This document shows positions 1 to 6,409 of a DNA stretch of 6,456 nt, piece after piece. The notes beneath the pieces were generated by a model. The model was not told where the DNA came from. It saw nothing but the letters and a program-made list of their open reading frames with translations, and did no database searches. The position numbers and the translations under genes are program-made. The DNA comes from Puniceicoccales bacterium (GTDB lineage: Bacteria; Verrucomicrobiota; Verrucomicrobiia; Opitutales; LL51). The stretch covers positions 1 through 6,456 of the forward strand of contig JAIRZB010000055.1 of the NCBI GenBank assembly GCA_031267435.1, read 5' to 3'. The first letter of the stretch is position 1, and each line of letters begins with the position of its first letter.

Positions 1-9
1 GGGGCGCGC

Positions 10-102
10 TTGGGGGCAAAAGCCAAGGAGCCGTAGGCTCCTTGTAAGGCCTGGAGCGAAGCTCCAGGCCTTGCGCGGTTCCCGCGCAGCTTTTGCCCCC
101 AA
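10..102. repeat. Cloverleaf-forming palindromic element (four-way junction)
   Basis: An outer 14-bp perfect stem pairs 10-23 (TTGGGGGCAAAAGC) with 89-102 (GCTTTTGCCCCCAA). It encloses three perfect hairpins placed end to end: 24-32/36-44 (9 bp, loop GTA), 46-57/61-72 (12 bp, loop GAA) and 73-78/82-87 (6 bp, loop TTC). Only T45 and A88 are left unpaired between the arms, and every loop is 3 nt. Because it is palindromic, both strands can fold the same way. The middle hairpin tip reads GCGAAGC, a sequence known to form an unusually stable DNA mini-hairpin. An A-rich tract (101-131) follows on the plus strand, so it lacks the hairpin-then-T order of an intrinsic terminator on either strand. It is most likely a dispersed palindromic (REP- or MITE-like) element or a structured RNA; the function is unknown. 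Confidence 0.85.
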
Positions 103-132
103 AACAAAAAACAAAAAAAAGAAACAAAAATA

Positions 133-525
133 CTATTCCGCAGGCTTTTCACTCGACACGGCACCACGTTTCACCAGTTCACTTTTCATCAATTCAAGGT
201 TTCTAATTTTTACAGGATCCGTACTAATGGCAACAAATTTCCCTTTCCTTAGATCCACTTCGCCACCGAATTTTCGAGCCAATTCAATCATTGTCAATAA
301 ATTGTCCACTGCCACGTCCGTAAATTTAGTTTCAATATAACTTTTTCCTTCCCGTTGGGATTCAGATACCGCTTGAACAATTCGAAAATTATCCTCAAAG
401 GGGCGAGAAATATTTATATTATGGCGAATGAAAAAGTCAAAAACACACAAATTACTATTCCTAATGGCATTGCGAAAAATACTATGCAAAAAATCCTCAT
501 CTACTTCAGGATTTTGAAATACCAA
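133..525 (-). CDS. Downstream fragment of the interrupted exported-protein gene
   Basis: From a TTG at 525 this gives 130 residues, but the same frame is open back to codon 618, so the TTG is probably an internal leucine. The fragment has no signal peptide of its own. It has a helical first half (DFLHSIFRNAIRNSN...FDFFIRHN), a middle segment with KSYIETKFTDVAVDNLLTMIELARKFGGEVDL, and ends SSEKPAE. It is listed separately because it may be called as its own hypothetical gene. Independent expression is doubtful. Confidence 0.3.
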   Translation of the reverse strand: MVFQNPEVDEDFLHSIFRNAIRNSNLCVFDFFIRHNINISRPFEDNFRIVQAVSESQREGKSYIETKFTDVAVDNLLTMIELARKFGGEVDLRKGKFVAISTDPVKIRNLELMKSELVKRGAVSSEKPAE

Positions 526-618
526 AAACTCAGCAAATTCTTCTTTTTCAAATAAAAGAGCCGATTGTAAAGCGCGATCAATTACATTACGGCGCTCTTC
601 AGGACTCTGGCTTTTTTT

Positions 619-822
619 TTAAAGAACCTGAAATCCTGCTTTATTTCCTATTGCAGCCACACTATCAACCATATCGTGTGCAGCGAAAGCATATTTTAAG
701 AGTTGTTGTTTTCTGTCAGCGGCAACGGCTTCTCCATACGGCATTTCCGCTGAAGAAACCGATGATACACCACTCCATAGGCACAACAATACGAACCATA
801 TTTTTCTATTTATAACAGACAT
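619..822 (-). CDS. Short exported peptide (intact 5' part of the interrupted gene)
   Basis: As the sequence stands, translation from ATG 822 gives 67 residues: a basic N-terminus, a hydrophobic core (IWFVLLCLW), a small-residue SSVSSA cleavage region, then a helical segment ending GNKAGFQVL. The start is fixed by the AAAGGA site 8 nt upstream. A TTG seven codons further upstream (843) is less likely because it lies beyond that site. The product could be made and exported as a small protein, but the open frame beyond the stop makes a truncated product the more likely reading. Confidence 0.45.
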   Translation of the reverse strand: MSVINRKIWFVLLCLWSGVSSVSSAEMPYGEAVAADRKQQLLKYAFAAHDMVDSVAAIGNKAGFQVL

Positions 823-1014
823 ATGGATTTTCCTTTTGCCCAAATTCCTTCTTTGTCAACTATTTTTTCTAAAAATTTTCTTGGCCCGCAATTTTTACAA
901 TTTTACTGCAATTTTTCCATTTACGAAACCAGGCTCACATATTTCGTCATATTTTTATTTCACATTATCGGAATGCTATCGCTTTTTTGTTGTGCTATCC
1001 AAGCTTTAATTTAT
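823..1014. promoter_or_regulatory. Divergent intergenic region with a candidate ECF-type promoter
   Basis: This 192-base stretch separates the two divergent genes and is rich in T runs on the plus strand. It is open in the sigma-factor frame, but the conceptual translation is Phe/Ile-rich and unlike any sigma domain, so I read it as noncoding. On the plus strand GAAAC at 925-929 and CGTC at 945-948 are 15 nt apart. These resemble the -35 AAC and -10 CGT elements used by ECF sigma factors (for example the SigW pattern TGAAAC-N16-CGTA). This would place the transcript start near 955, about 60 nt before the proposed sigma start, and would fit autoregulation. On the minus strand a TTGACA (859-854) has no matching -10. 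Confidence 0.3.
831..836 (-). promoter_or_regulatory. Ribosome binding site for the divergent exported protein
   Basis: The minus strand reads AAAGGA 8 nt before the ATG at 822-820. This selects that ATG over the TTG at 843. The ATG sits inside CATATG (820-825), so a plus-strand ATG abuts it at 823, but that one has no ribosome site. Confidence 0.65.
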
Positions 1015-1695
1015 ATGTCTTATTCTGTGGTTTTCTCGTTTCAACAGTCCTTTTTCGATGATCACCGCAGGTTGTCACAGCTTTCCGACCAATCTATTCC
1101 GGAACCCACACGGGCACATAACGGTAATCGCATCACGGAAGATCCACTAATCACAGCAATCAAAAATGGTTCCCAATCAGCTTTTTCCGAATTTGTTCAC
1201 ACCTATAGGCAGCGTGTTTTCTCGGTTATCTACAACATTATCAATAATTCATCCGATGCTGCCGATATTGCTCAGGATGTTTTTATCAAAGCTTTCAATT
1301 CCATTCATTCCTTTCGGTCGAATTCTTCCCTATTCACGTGGCTCTATCGTATTGCCGTTAATATGGCTCTTTCATTTTTACGAAAAAACAAAAAATGTAC
1401 CGTGGTCAGTCTCGATTATCTCGATGAATCCGGCATAACGCCGGAGACTTTGCAATTTATTCCAGTCGTCGACGGATGCGATCGCTCCGTCGCATTAAAA
1501 GAATTACAAAAAAAATTGAACGAAGCTCTTCAAAAATTATCTAATAGTCATAGAGTGGTGTTCGTATTATTTGAAATCGAAGGATTGTCCCATGAGCAGA
1601 TCGCTTCCATTGTTGGTTGTTCGATAGGGACAGTACGTTCGCGATTACACTATGCGAAGCAACAGCTGCAAGGGTTTTTGAAGGAGTATATGTAG
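1015..1695 (+). CDS. ECF (sigma-70 family, group 4) RNA polymerase sigma factor
   Basis: This is a transcription initiation factor that directs RNA polymerase to an alternative promoter set. From ATG 1015 it is 226 residues. Residues 43-125 are sigma region 2: DPLITAIKNGSQSAFSEFV, then DAADIAQDVFIKAF (2.2, core binding) and LFTWLYRIAVNMALSFLRK (2.3-2.4, -10 recognition and melting). A short linker (about 126-165) leads to region 4 at 166-222, with LSNSHRVVFVLFEIEGLSHE and the helix-turn-helix HEQIASIVGCSIGTVRSRL (-35 binding). Regions 1 and 3 are absent, as expected for ECF factors. The N-terminal tail of about 40 residues is longer than usual, so the true start could be an internal GTG at 1027 or TTG at 1072. 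No strong ribosome site marks any of these. The TAG stop lies one base before the next gene, so the two are very probably co-transcribed. The family is secure; the subgroup and target genes are not known. Confidence 0.93.
   Translation: MSYSVVFSFQQSFFDDHRRLSQLSDQSIPEPTRAHNGNRITEDPLITAIKNGSQSAFSEFVHTYRQRVFSVIYNIINNSSDAADIAQDVFIKAFNSIHSFRSNSSLFTWLYRIAVNMALSFLRKNKKCTVVSLDYLDESGITPETLQFIPVVDGCDRSVALKELQKKLNEALQKLSNSHRVVFVLFEIEGLSHEQIASIVGCSIGTVRSRLHYAKQQLQGFLKEYM
1681..1686 (+). promoter_or_regulatory. Ribosome binding site of the putative anti-sigma gene
   Basis: AAGGAG lies within the last codons of the sigma gene, 10 nt before ATG 1697. It fixes that start and points to translation closely tied to the sigma gene. 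Confidence 0.75.
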
Positions 1696-1696
1696 T

Positions 1697-2143
1697 ATGC
1701 CAAAATCTAGGAAAGATAAAAAATTGTCACAGTTATTTCAATTAAAGTCGATCGAAGTTCCATCGGAGGAATTTTGGAAAAATTTTGAGATGGGTTTGCA
1801 ATGTAAGCTTTTAGGGCAGACGAAACCTGAGAAGGCAAAGCGAATTTCATTTGGTAATTGGTTGCATATACTTTTTCAAAAATACAAAATATATTTCACT
1901 TCGTTTTCCTACGCAACCTGTGGAGTGGCTCTTTTATTAGCTTGCTGCGTTTATCCATGGAAAACGACCGTCCAATTAAAAAATTCCATCCTAGCATTTT
2001 CCGGGGAAGTATTGCCATTGCAAGGGGTAGGAAAGGATGCAACTTTAGTCTTTAGGATGCCTGAAGTTCAGTATTCAAACTATGTTCGCGATGATATTTA
2101 TACATCAGGATTGAATTCCCGTGGGAAAGAGTTAGCTTTCTAA
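1697..2143 (+). CDS. Single-pass membrane protein, probable anti-sigma factor
   Basis: The protein has 148 residues. A basic N-terminus (PKSRKDKK) is followed by VPSEEFWKNFEMGLQCKLL at about 21-39, which looks like a short amphipathic helix facing the cytoplasm. One hydrophobic segment lies at about 69-87 (SFSYATCGVALLLACCVYPW), then an outer domain of about 60 residues. The order of cytoplasmic helix, membrane segment and outer domain, plus a position one base behind an ECF sigma gene, fits a membrane anti-sigma factor that holds the sigma until a signal arrives. No zinc-binding HxxxCxxC motif is present, so it is not a classical ZAS anti-sigma. Cysteines at 36, 75, 83 and 84 are noteworthy. 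PSEEFW-type motifs are, from memory, common in proteins beside ECF sigma genes in Verrucomicrobiota. The anti-sigma role is inferred from context and topology, not from a recognised domain. Confidence 0.65.
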   Translation: MPKSRKDKKLSQLFQLKSIEVPSEEFWKNFEMGLQCKLLGQTKPEKAKRISFGNWLHILFQKYKIYFTSFSYATCGVALLLACCVYPWKTTVQLKNSILAFSGEVLPLQGVGKDATLVFRMPEVQYSNYVRDDIYTSGLNSRGKELAF

Positions 2144-2146
2144 TTT

Positions 2147-3292
2147 ATGGGGCGTGTCAAAACGTGTTTCATCTTCCAATTTCTACTCACTTTAGTTAGC
2201 GATCATGCTACTTGGGGGAGTACAAGTTTAGAGATTTCGCAGGTTCTTGATCACAAATCTTTAAACAATCAAGCATTGCGAATAGGGTCGCAAGAAAAAG
2301 AAAAGGGTCATATTTCGTATCCAGCGACTACTGTTTCTCCCAATACTGTTTCCACAACGCTTTCTTTGATTTCAGGCGACATTCAAGCAATTTGGAATGC
2401 CAAAAAAGATGCCGTTGTACAGGTTATGGGGAACACAAAAGATGAACATGGTCAAAACAAATTACTTTTGGGAACCGGTTTTTTCGTGGATGCCGATGGG
2501 CATATTTTAACAACGGCGACAATCACAACGGAAGCAGAAAATTTATGGATAGATTATGAGGGGTTATCCTATGCGGCGAAATTGATAGGAAAAGATCCCA
2601 TTACGAATCTCGCGGTTATCGAATTACTAAAAAAACCGGAACATTTTCAACACATTGCTCTGCAAAAATTTTCATCCTACGAGTGTAGTCAATGTGGCGA
2701 ATTGGTAGTATTCATCGGTTGCGCTCTTGGATTTCCGCCGGCACCGAATTTTGGAATTATTCTCGGAGAAAATATTACTTTTGGTAATCGCGTGTTTATT
2801 GTCAGCTATTTGCGAAGCAACATTGAAATTTGTGGAGGAGAAAGCGGTGCGCCGGTATTTGACAGTTTTGGTAATTTATGTGGAGTTTTAATTGCATCGC
2901 TACCGGAAGTGCATTCCAGTTTTATTATTCCAAGCTGTATACTGGAACGAATTTTTCAAGCACTTTTAGTAAATGGCACCGTAAAATACAGTTCCGCTGG
3001 ATTTTCTGTTCGCAGCCAAATGTCCATTGCGGGAAAAAGAGAAATTATTATTTCATCACTACGCGAAGGGACTACAAAAGACAGCACTGATGATTATTTA
3101 AAAATCGGCGATGTGATTCTCAAAATCGATGGTATTGATATACAAGAGGAAAAAGACATTGCCAACTTATTATTCTTTAAAAAGCCCGACGAAACCGTTA
3201 CACTCACTGTTTTGCGAGGCAATCAAATAATAGAGATTCCCATAATGCTAGCGGAAAAAACATCGGAACAATTTTTTCTAACCATACAATAA
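2147..3292 (+). CDS. Exported HtrA-like trypsin-fold/PDZ protein with degenerate catalytic triad
   Basis: The protein has 381 residues and ATG 2147 lies 3 bases after the previous stop. No strong ribosome site is visible, so translational coupling is likely. Residues 1-24 form a signal peptide (TCFIFQFLLTLVSDHATWG). After a linker, a trypsin-like domain covers about 80-275: GTGFFVDADGHILTTATIT (109-127), DPITNLAVIEL (150-160) and GGESGAPVFDSFGNLCGV (230-247). A PDZ domain follows at about 283-368 (YLKIGDVILKIDGIDI). Aligned by eye with HtrA motifs, the catalytic His is Thr125 and the Asp is Asn154, while Ser233 is kept in GESGAP. It is therefore probably not a classical protease. A CxxC (C180, C183) and C192, C229, C245 and C264 lie in the same domain, which is unusual for HtrA. 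The likely site is the periplasm or cell surface. A role in sensing or regulating the sigma/anti-sigma pair is inferred from the operon. Confidence 0.82.
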   Translation: MGRVKTCFIFQFLLTLVSDHATWGSTSLEISQVLDHKSLNNQALRIGSQEKEKGHISYPATTVSPNTVSTTLSLISGDIQAIWNAKKDAVVQVMGNTKDEHGQNKLLLGTGFFVDADGHILTTATITTEAENLWIDYEGLSYAAKLIGKDPITNLAVIELLKKPEHFQHIALQKFSSYECSQCGELVVFIGCALGFPPAPNFGIILGENITFGNRVFIVSYLRSNIEICGGESGAPVFDSFGNLCGVLIASLPEVHSSFIIPSCILERIFQALLVNGTVKYSSAGFSVRSQMSIAGKREIIISSLREGTTKDSTDDYLKIGDVILKIDGIDIQEEKDIANLLFFKKPDETVTLTVLRGNQIIEIPIMLAEKTSEQFFLTIQ

Positions 3293-3316
3293 GAACACAG
3301 CCTAAACTGTGCTCTT
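3291..3316 (-). terminator. Hairpin at the 3' end of the operon, possible weak terminator
   Basis: AAGAACACAG (3291-3300) and CTGTGCTCTT (3307-3316) form a stem with a 6-nt loop. In minus-strand RNA all ten pairs form, one as G-U; in plus-strand RNA that position is an A-C mismatch. It overlaps the stop codon of the HtrA-like gene. No clean T-run follows on either side. It fits better as the end of the minus-strand transcript from the coiled-coil gene, but may serve both. Confidence 0.35.
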
Positions 3317-3400
3317 ACCTACGTCTCTCAACAACCGTTGTAATTGAGACTTAATTTAGAATCGTTATAAAAAAATTACTAAAACTAGTTAGATTTTCCT

Positions 3401-3485
3401 GGAAGAAGTTTTTCTATGACTTGAAACCCTTTTATCAATCGACGGAATTAGATTTCTTTATCATAGAAAGGGAGCAACTTCTTCC
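3401..3485. repeat. Interrupted long inverted repeat between convergent genes
   Basis: GGAAGAAGTT plus TTTCTATGA (3401-3419) is the inverse complement of TCATAGAAA (3461-3469) plus AACTTCTTCC (3476-3485), 19 bp in all. The right arm carries six extra bases (GGGAGC, 3470-3475) that would bulge out. The loop is 41 nt. It lies 45 bases beyond the stop of the coiled-coil gene. The stem is long enough to stop or stabilise transcripts, but no T-run follows, so the role (3' end structure, terminator or element remnant) is open. I see no gene in the rest of 3317-3529. Confidence 0.6.
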
Positions 3486-3529
3486 TATTATTTGTAACTG
3501 TATTCAACAAAACTCACCATTTGCAGCAA

Positions 3530-5911
3530 TTAACGCCTCGATACTGACGCAACTTCCAATGCTCGGATTGCACTAGTCAAATCTCTTTTTTCATTAGTCA
3601 ATCTTTGAAGCTTAGCCGCCATCAGTTCAACTTTCGTTTTGGCTTCCACTAAAGTTTCCTCACACAAGGCTATCTGAGGCTCCTCTGTTGCATTATTTCT
3701 TTCAGCTTGGGCAGCTCTCTCCTCAGCTACAGCCGCATCTGACTTTGCTCTAGCAGCTGTTTCCTCTACATTAACAAAATCAAGCACTGCCTTCGCATGT
3801 GCGATTCTTTTTGCTGTTACATCATTCTCTAGGGCTGGGGTTAATTGGTTTAGTGCGACAGCATTAACGTAATTCTGCTTACTCGATTCATACTCCCTAC
3901 GTACCGTACGGACCACATTGTTTGCAGCTAAGATGTCATGCACATCGTTCACTTTCACAAGTCTCTCCTGGTTACTATTTACATAGACCTGATTTGCTCT
4001 TGCGTTTTCTCTTTCGCCTTCTATTCCGTTTTGATTCGCGATCAATTCGCGACCTTCTTGTATGATGACTTGAAGCTCATCTTTTTCTATATTCATGCGA
4101 CCTAATACAGAAGCCAAATAATTCGTTTGGGCCCCATTGACCACCAATCTTTGAGCCTCTCTAGTTCGCTTAGCTTGCGCTCGACTGATCATGTTATTGC
4201 CTGCATTCAGAACGCCTCTCTCAGTCTCAAGCTCATTTCTCTGAGCAGTAACAACAACTTTTCTTCTCTCAGCACCTGTTACATTTTCCGTTACGACTCT
4301 AGAGACAACTCGCCTTTCATGAAGGTATCTGCTAGCCATTATGGTATCCCCCAGGCTAGCCAAACTCCCCCGCCGCACATTTTCACATTGCTCTTCGGAT
4401 TCTCGCACCATAGTTGCTAGAATTGGTCGCGCACCATTAAACATTGCTATGTGAGCATCAAGCAACTTTACCTCGACTCCAAGTTTTGAATCCATAGCTG
4501 TAATCAATCTGCCTTTGACTCCCTTATACTCTTCACGGTTATTCTCAAGCTCCTGCGTAACGACAGTCAACCTCTGTTGGAGCATTTCCAGCTGCCTCGG
4601 GTCGCCAGCATTCATCAATCGCACTTTTAAGATGTCAAGCGACCGACGTGTTCTCTCAACTTTTTCCGCCATTTGTCTGACATTTTCACTGATCTGATTA
4701 ACAACGGATTCATGCTCAGTATACAATTCACTAACAGCATCTACTCTTAAAACCAGACGCAGGACCCCTCCTATTGATCCTTCTAGAATCCTCAGATCAG
4801 CTAGCCGCGCGTTCGCATCAACTAGCCGCGCGCTCGCATTAGTTAGCCGCGCGTTCGCATCAACTAGCTGTGTATTCAGACCATCCGATACTTGCTGAGC
4901 TGGCACTTGCGTTTGCGCTTGCACTTGGGCCGCATGTATGGCCGTTATTTCTCCATTTATATCTCCTATCTCCCCATTAATACGTTCTATCTCCCCATTT
5001 GCATTTGCAATCCAATTGCTAGTCGCTGTGGCCCTGTCATTTAACGTCTGCCTTACTAACGCAACATCATGCTTCATTCCCTCGAGAAGAACTGCACCTA
5101 CCCTGGCGTCTGCTTCATTTACAAAACGTCGCACACGCAAACGCACATCTTGATCCTCTTCGCCTAATGACGCAAGCCTCTTATCTACTTGCTCGGCAGT
5201 GTTTCTGGATTGACCCGATTGATCCCGGTTTCTTGGTGTTGCTCCGAGCAGCCTCAATTCTGCCTCCACCATTTCTAGTCTCCTTGTTGTCTCCTGGGCA
5301 TTCTGCGCGACTGTCGCCTGGACAGCCTGCGCGCTTGTCTTCTTGACATCCTGCTGGACCTGCTGGAGTTCCTTCTGCATACTCTGTATTTTCTGATCCA
5401 TAACCCCTATTCCCCGATTTATCTTATTATCAACTTTAGGTTCATATACCGTCCATAATGTATCTGGCACTCGATTCGATCGGTTTAAAGAATTAACCAT
5501 GAGTCCATTAAAGTATGTCACATTTTGGTTCACCACCTTATTCCTGCTTTCAAATATTGCCGCGAGTGCCTCAGTATCAGCTTTCGACAACGGCTTTCCC
5601 GCCTTTCTCATATCTCTTGCTCTTCTGAAAAGGTCCGTTTGTTTTTTCGTCGTCTGAGGCTGCTGTGCAGCCCCCCTGTACACCGCACCTGTCTCCTCAT
5701 CCGTAAGCTTAACCCTCTGCGTATTCTTCAACACACTTTTTCCGCCCTGTGGTTGATCCGATACTTCCTTCGAATTCCCCTGTGGAGCCACCGAATTTCT
5801 CCCCACATGGAACGACGAACTCCTCACTCCTTCGACAGCGGAAATCCCCATGTACAACATACCCACATACATAGCTGCATGCCCTACTTTTTTAATTTTA
5901 TTTGTCTCCAT
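3530..5911 (-). CDS. Large coiled-coil protein with hydrophobic N-terminus, function unknown
   Basis: The protein has 793 residues and I do not recognise it. Residues 1-9 are basic (METNKIKKV) and 10-27 are hydrophobic (GHAAMYVGMLYMGISAVE), suggesting an uncleaved signal anchor or an export signal. Residues 30-95 are polar, Gln/Ser/Lys-rich and probably disordered. From about 165 almost to the end it is rich in Glu, Gln, Arg, Ala, Leu and Val with few aromatics and almost no proline: typical long coiled coil. Two blocks of perfect seven-residue repeats stand out: NGEIERI/NGEIGDI/NGEITAI (305-325) and VDANARL/TNASARL/VDANARL (350-370). The C-terminus (about 715-785) is again a strong coiled coil (AAVAEERAAQAERN, LQRLTNEKRDL). 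No enzyme motif is seen. By eye, base composition is richer in GC than the neighbours. The ATG at 5911 lacks a clear ribosome site, and the TTGACA at 5960-5955 has no -10 at a normal distance. Possible roles are an effector, a surface or structural filament, or an envelope protein. Confidence 0.85.
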   Translation of the reverse strand: METNKIKKVGHAAMYVGMLYMGISAVEGVRSSSFHVGRNSVAPQGNSKEVSDQPQGGKSVLKNTQRVKLTDEETGAVYRGAAQQPQTTKKQTDLFRRARDMRKAGKPLSKADTEALAAIFESRNKVVNQNVTYFNGLMVNSLNRSNRVPDTLWTVYEPKVDNKINRGIGVMDQKIQSMQKELQQVQQDVKKTSAQAVQATVAQNAQETTRRLEMVEAELRLLGATPRNRDQSGQSRNTAEQVDKRLASLGEEDQDVRLRVRRFVNEADARVGAVLLEGMKHDVALVRQTLNDRATATSNWIANANGEIERINGEIGDINGEITAIHAAQVQAQTQVPAQQVSDGLNTQLVDANARLTNASARLVDANARLADLRILEGSIGGVLRLVLRVDAVSELYTEHESVVNQISENVRQMAEKVERTRRSLDILKVRLMNAGDPRQLEMLQQRLTVVTQELENNREEYKGVKGRLITAMDSKLGVEVKLLDAHIAMFNGARPILATMVRESEEQCENVRRGSLASLGDTIMASRYLHERRVVSRVVTENVTGAERRKVVVTAQRNELETERGVLNAGNNMISRAQAKRTREAQRLVVNGAQTNYLASVLGRMNIEKDELQVIIQEGRELIANQNGIEGERENARANQVYVNSNQERLVKVNDVHDILAANNVVRTVRREYESSKQNYVNAVALNQLTPALENDVTAKRIAHAKAVLDFVNVEETAARAKSDAAVAEERAAQAERNNATEEPQIALCEETLVEAKTKVELMAAKLQRLTNEKRDLTSAIRALEVASVSRR
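4801..4864 (-). repeat. Three tandem 21-bp units encoding VDANARL-type heptads
   Basis: Units at 4801-4821, 4822-4842 and 4843-4863 are 21 bp each; the first and third differ at one base in 21. A decayed fourth unit begins at 4864 (CTAGCTG). They keep the frame and encode heptads in the coiled coil at residues 350-370. The near-identity at the DNA level points to recent duplication, and to copy number that may vary. Confidence 0.85.
4937..4999 (-). repeat. Three tandem 21-bp units encoding NGEIxxI heptads
   Basis: Residues 305-325 read NGEIERI, NGEIGDI, NGEITAI. The DNA core ATCTCCCCATT (plus strand) recurs at 21-base spacing with small changes. This is a second, more diverged heptad block about 75 bases from the VDANARL block, so the coiled coil has grown more than once by 21-bp duplications. 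Confidence 0.75.
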
Positions 5912-6163
5912 ATAATCTGATAACGTCGTATAACTTCTTTGATTATTTTTTTTCTGTCAATGCTTTTTTTGAAAAAACACAAATTCCGAAAAAATTTATA
6001 GGTTTTCAAAACTTAAAAATTAATAACCTAATAAAATATCGGGTTGAATTACTATGATATATAATCACTTTTATCTACAATTAATCCCAGTGATATGCGC
6101 ATATCCAGAAACAATATTTGGAAATAAAAAAGTAAAATGAAACTAGCTGAACCTATGTATGGG

Positions 6164-6235
<72 letters not shown>

Positions 6236-6375
6236 TAAATGTTTTGTATGGAAATTATTTCTGCTCCGTTTTCAATAAAATTCTAATAACCTAAGCCAAA
6301 AAAACTGCTTACCATAATCCCTAAACATTTTTTATGAAAAAATGCCCCCCAAAATAGCTTGCTCAATAAAATTAT

Positions 6376-6406
6376 GGATACTAAGGGCTCCTCGCCCTTA
6401 TTATCC
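6376..6406. repeat. Hairpin of the right-end palindrome cluster
   Basis: GGATA (6376-6380) pairs with TATCC (6402-6406) and TAAGGGC (6382-6388) with GCCCTTA (6394-6400), around loop TCCTC, with a single C-T mismatch between the two stem parts. No gene is seen from 6236 to the window end. This hairpin and the next are the only structure there, preceded by a TGCCCCCC-AAAA stretch (6344-6355) like that at the left element (TGCCCCC-AAAA, 94-104). Confidence 0.7.
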
Positions 6407-6409
6407 CCG

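Larger units (their letters stand above)
133..822 (-). pseudogene. Exported protein of unknown function, interrupted by an in-frame TAA
   Basis: Reading from ATG at 822, one frame stays open for 229 codons to the stop at 133-135, except for a single TAA at 621-619. That TAA is the beginning of an A9 run (TTTAAAAAAAAAG on the minus strand). The first 67 residues start with a good signal peptide (MSVINRKIWFVLLCLWSGVS, probable cleavage after VSSA). The second part starts KKSQSPEERRNVIDRAL and has helical pairs such as FRNAIRNSNLCVFDFFIRHN that faintly recall degenerate ankyrin-type repeats. It ends in a charged tail. The second part has no in-frame ATG or GTG start before a TTG at 525, and no convincing ribosome site. 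This supports one ancestral gene of about 229 codons broken by a nonsense substitution. Stop readthrough or a sequencing error are alternatives. I do not recognise the family. Confidence 0.6.

Noticed and set aside
10..102. Left cloverleaf as a tRNA gene
   Set aside because: It has four arms, but the loops are 3 nt, with no anticodon loop or TTCRA loop, and the outer stem is 14 bp.
71..340. Plus-strand open frame of 89 codons over the left element and the end of the minus gene
   Set aside because: It begins inside the cloverleaf, is Lys/Asn-rich from the A tract, and overlaps the better-supported minus frame.
854..859. Perfect TTGACA on the minus strand upstream of the exported-protein gene
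   Set aside because: At 17 bases downstream there is only the ribosome-site region and nothing like TATAAT.
823..1014. N-terminal extension of the sigma factor from ATG 823, with a hydrophobic stretch
   Set aside because: Composition looks intergenic (T-rich, Phe/Ile-rich), there is no ribosome site, and ECF factors do not normally carry such a segment.
4127..4420. Plus-strand open frame opposite the coiled-coil gene (also those at 4515-4697, 4938-5153 and 5525-5920)
   Set aside because: They are Ser/Leu/Arg-rich antisense shadows of the coiled-coil codons, without ribosome sites or recognisable domains.
4801..4864. Possible CRISPR-like repeats
   Set aside because: The units are directly tandem without spacers and lie in frame inside a gene.
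5927..5960. TTGACA and TATACG upstream of the coiled-coil gene as a sigma-70 promoter
   Set aside because: The spacing is 22 bases, well over the usual 16-18.
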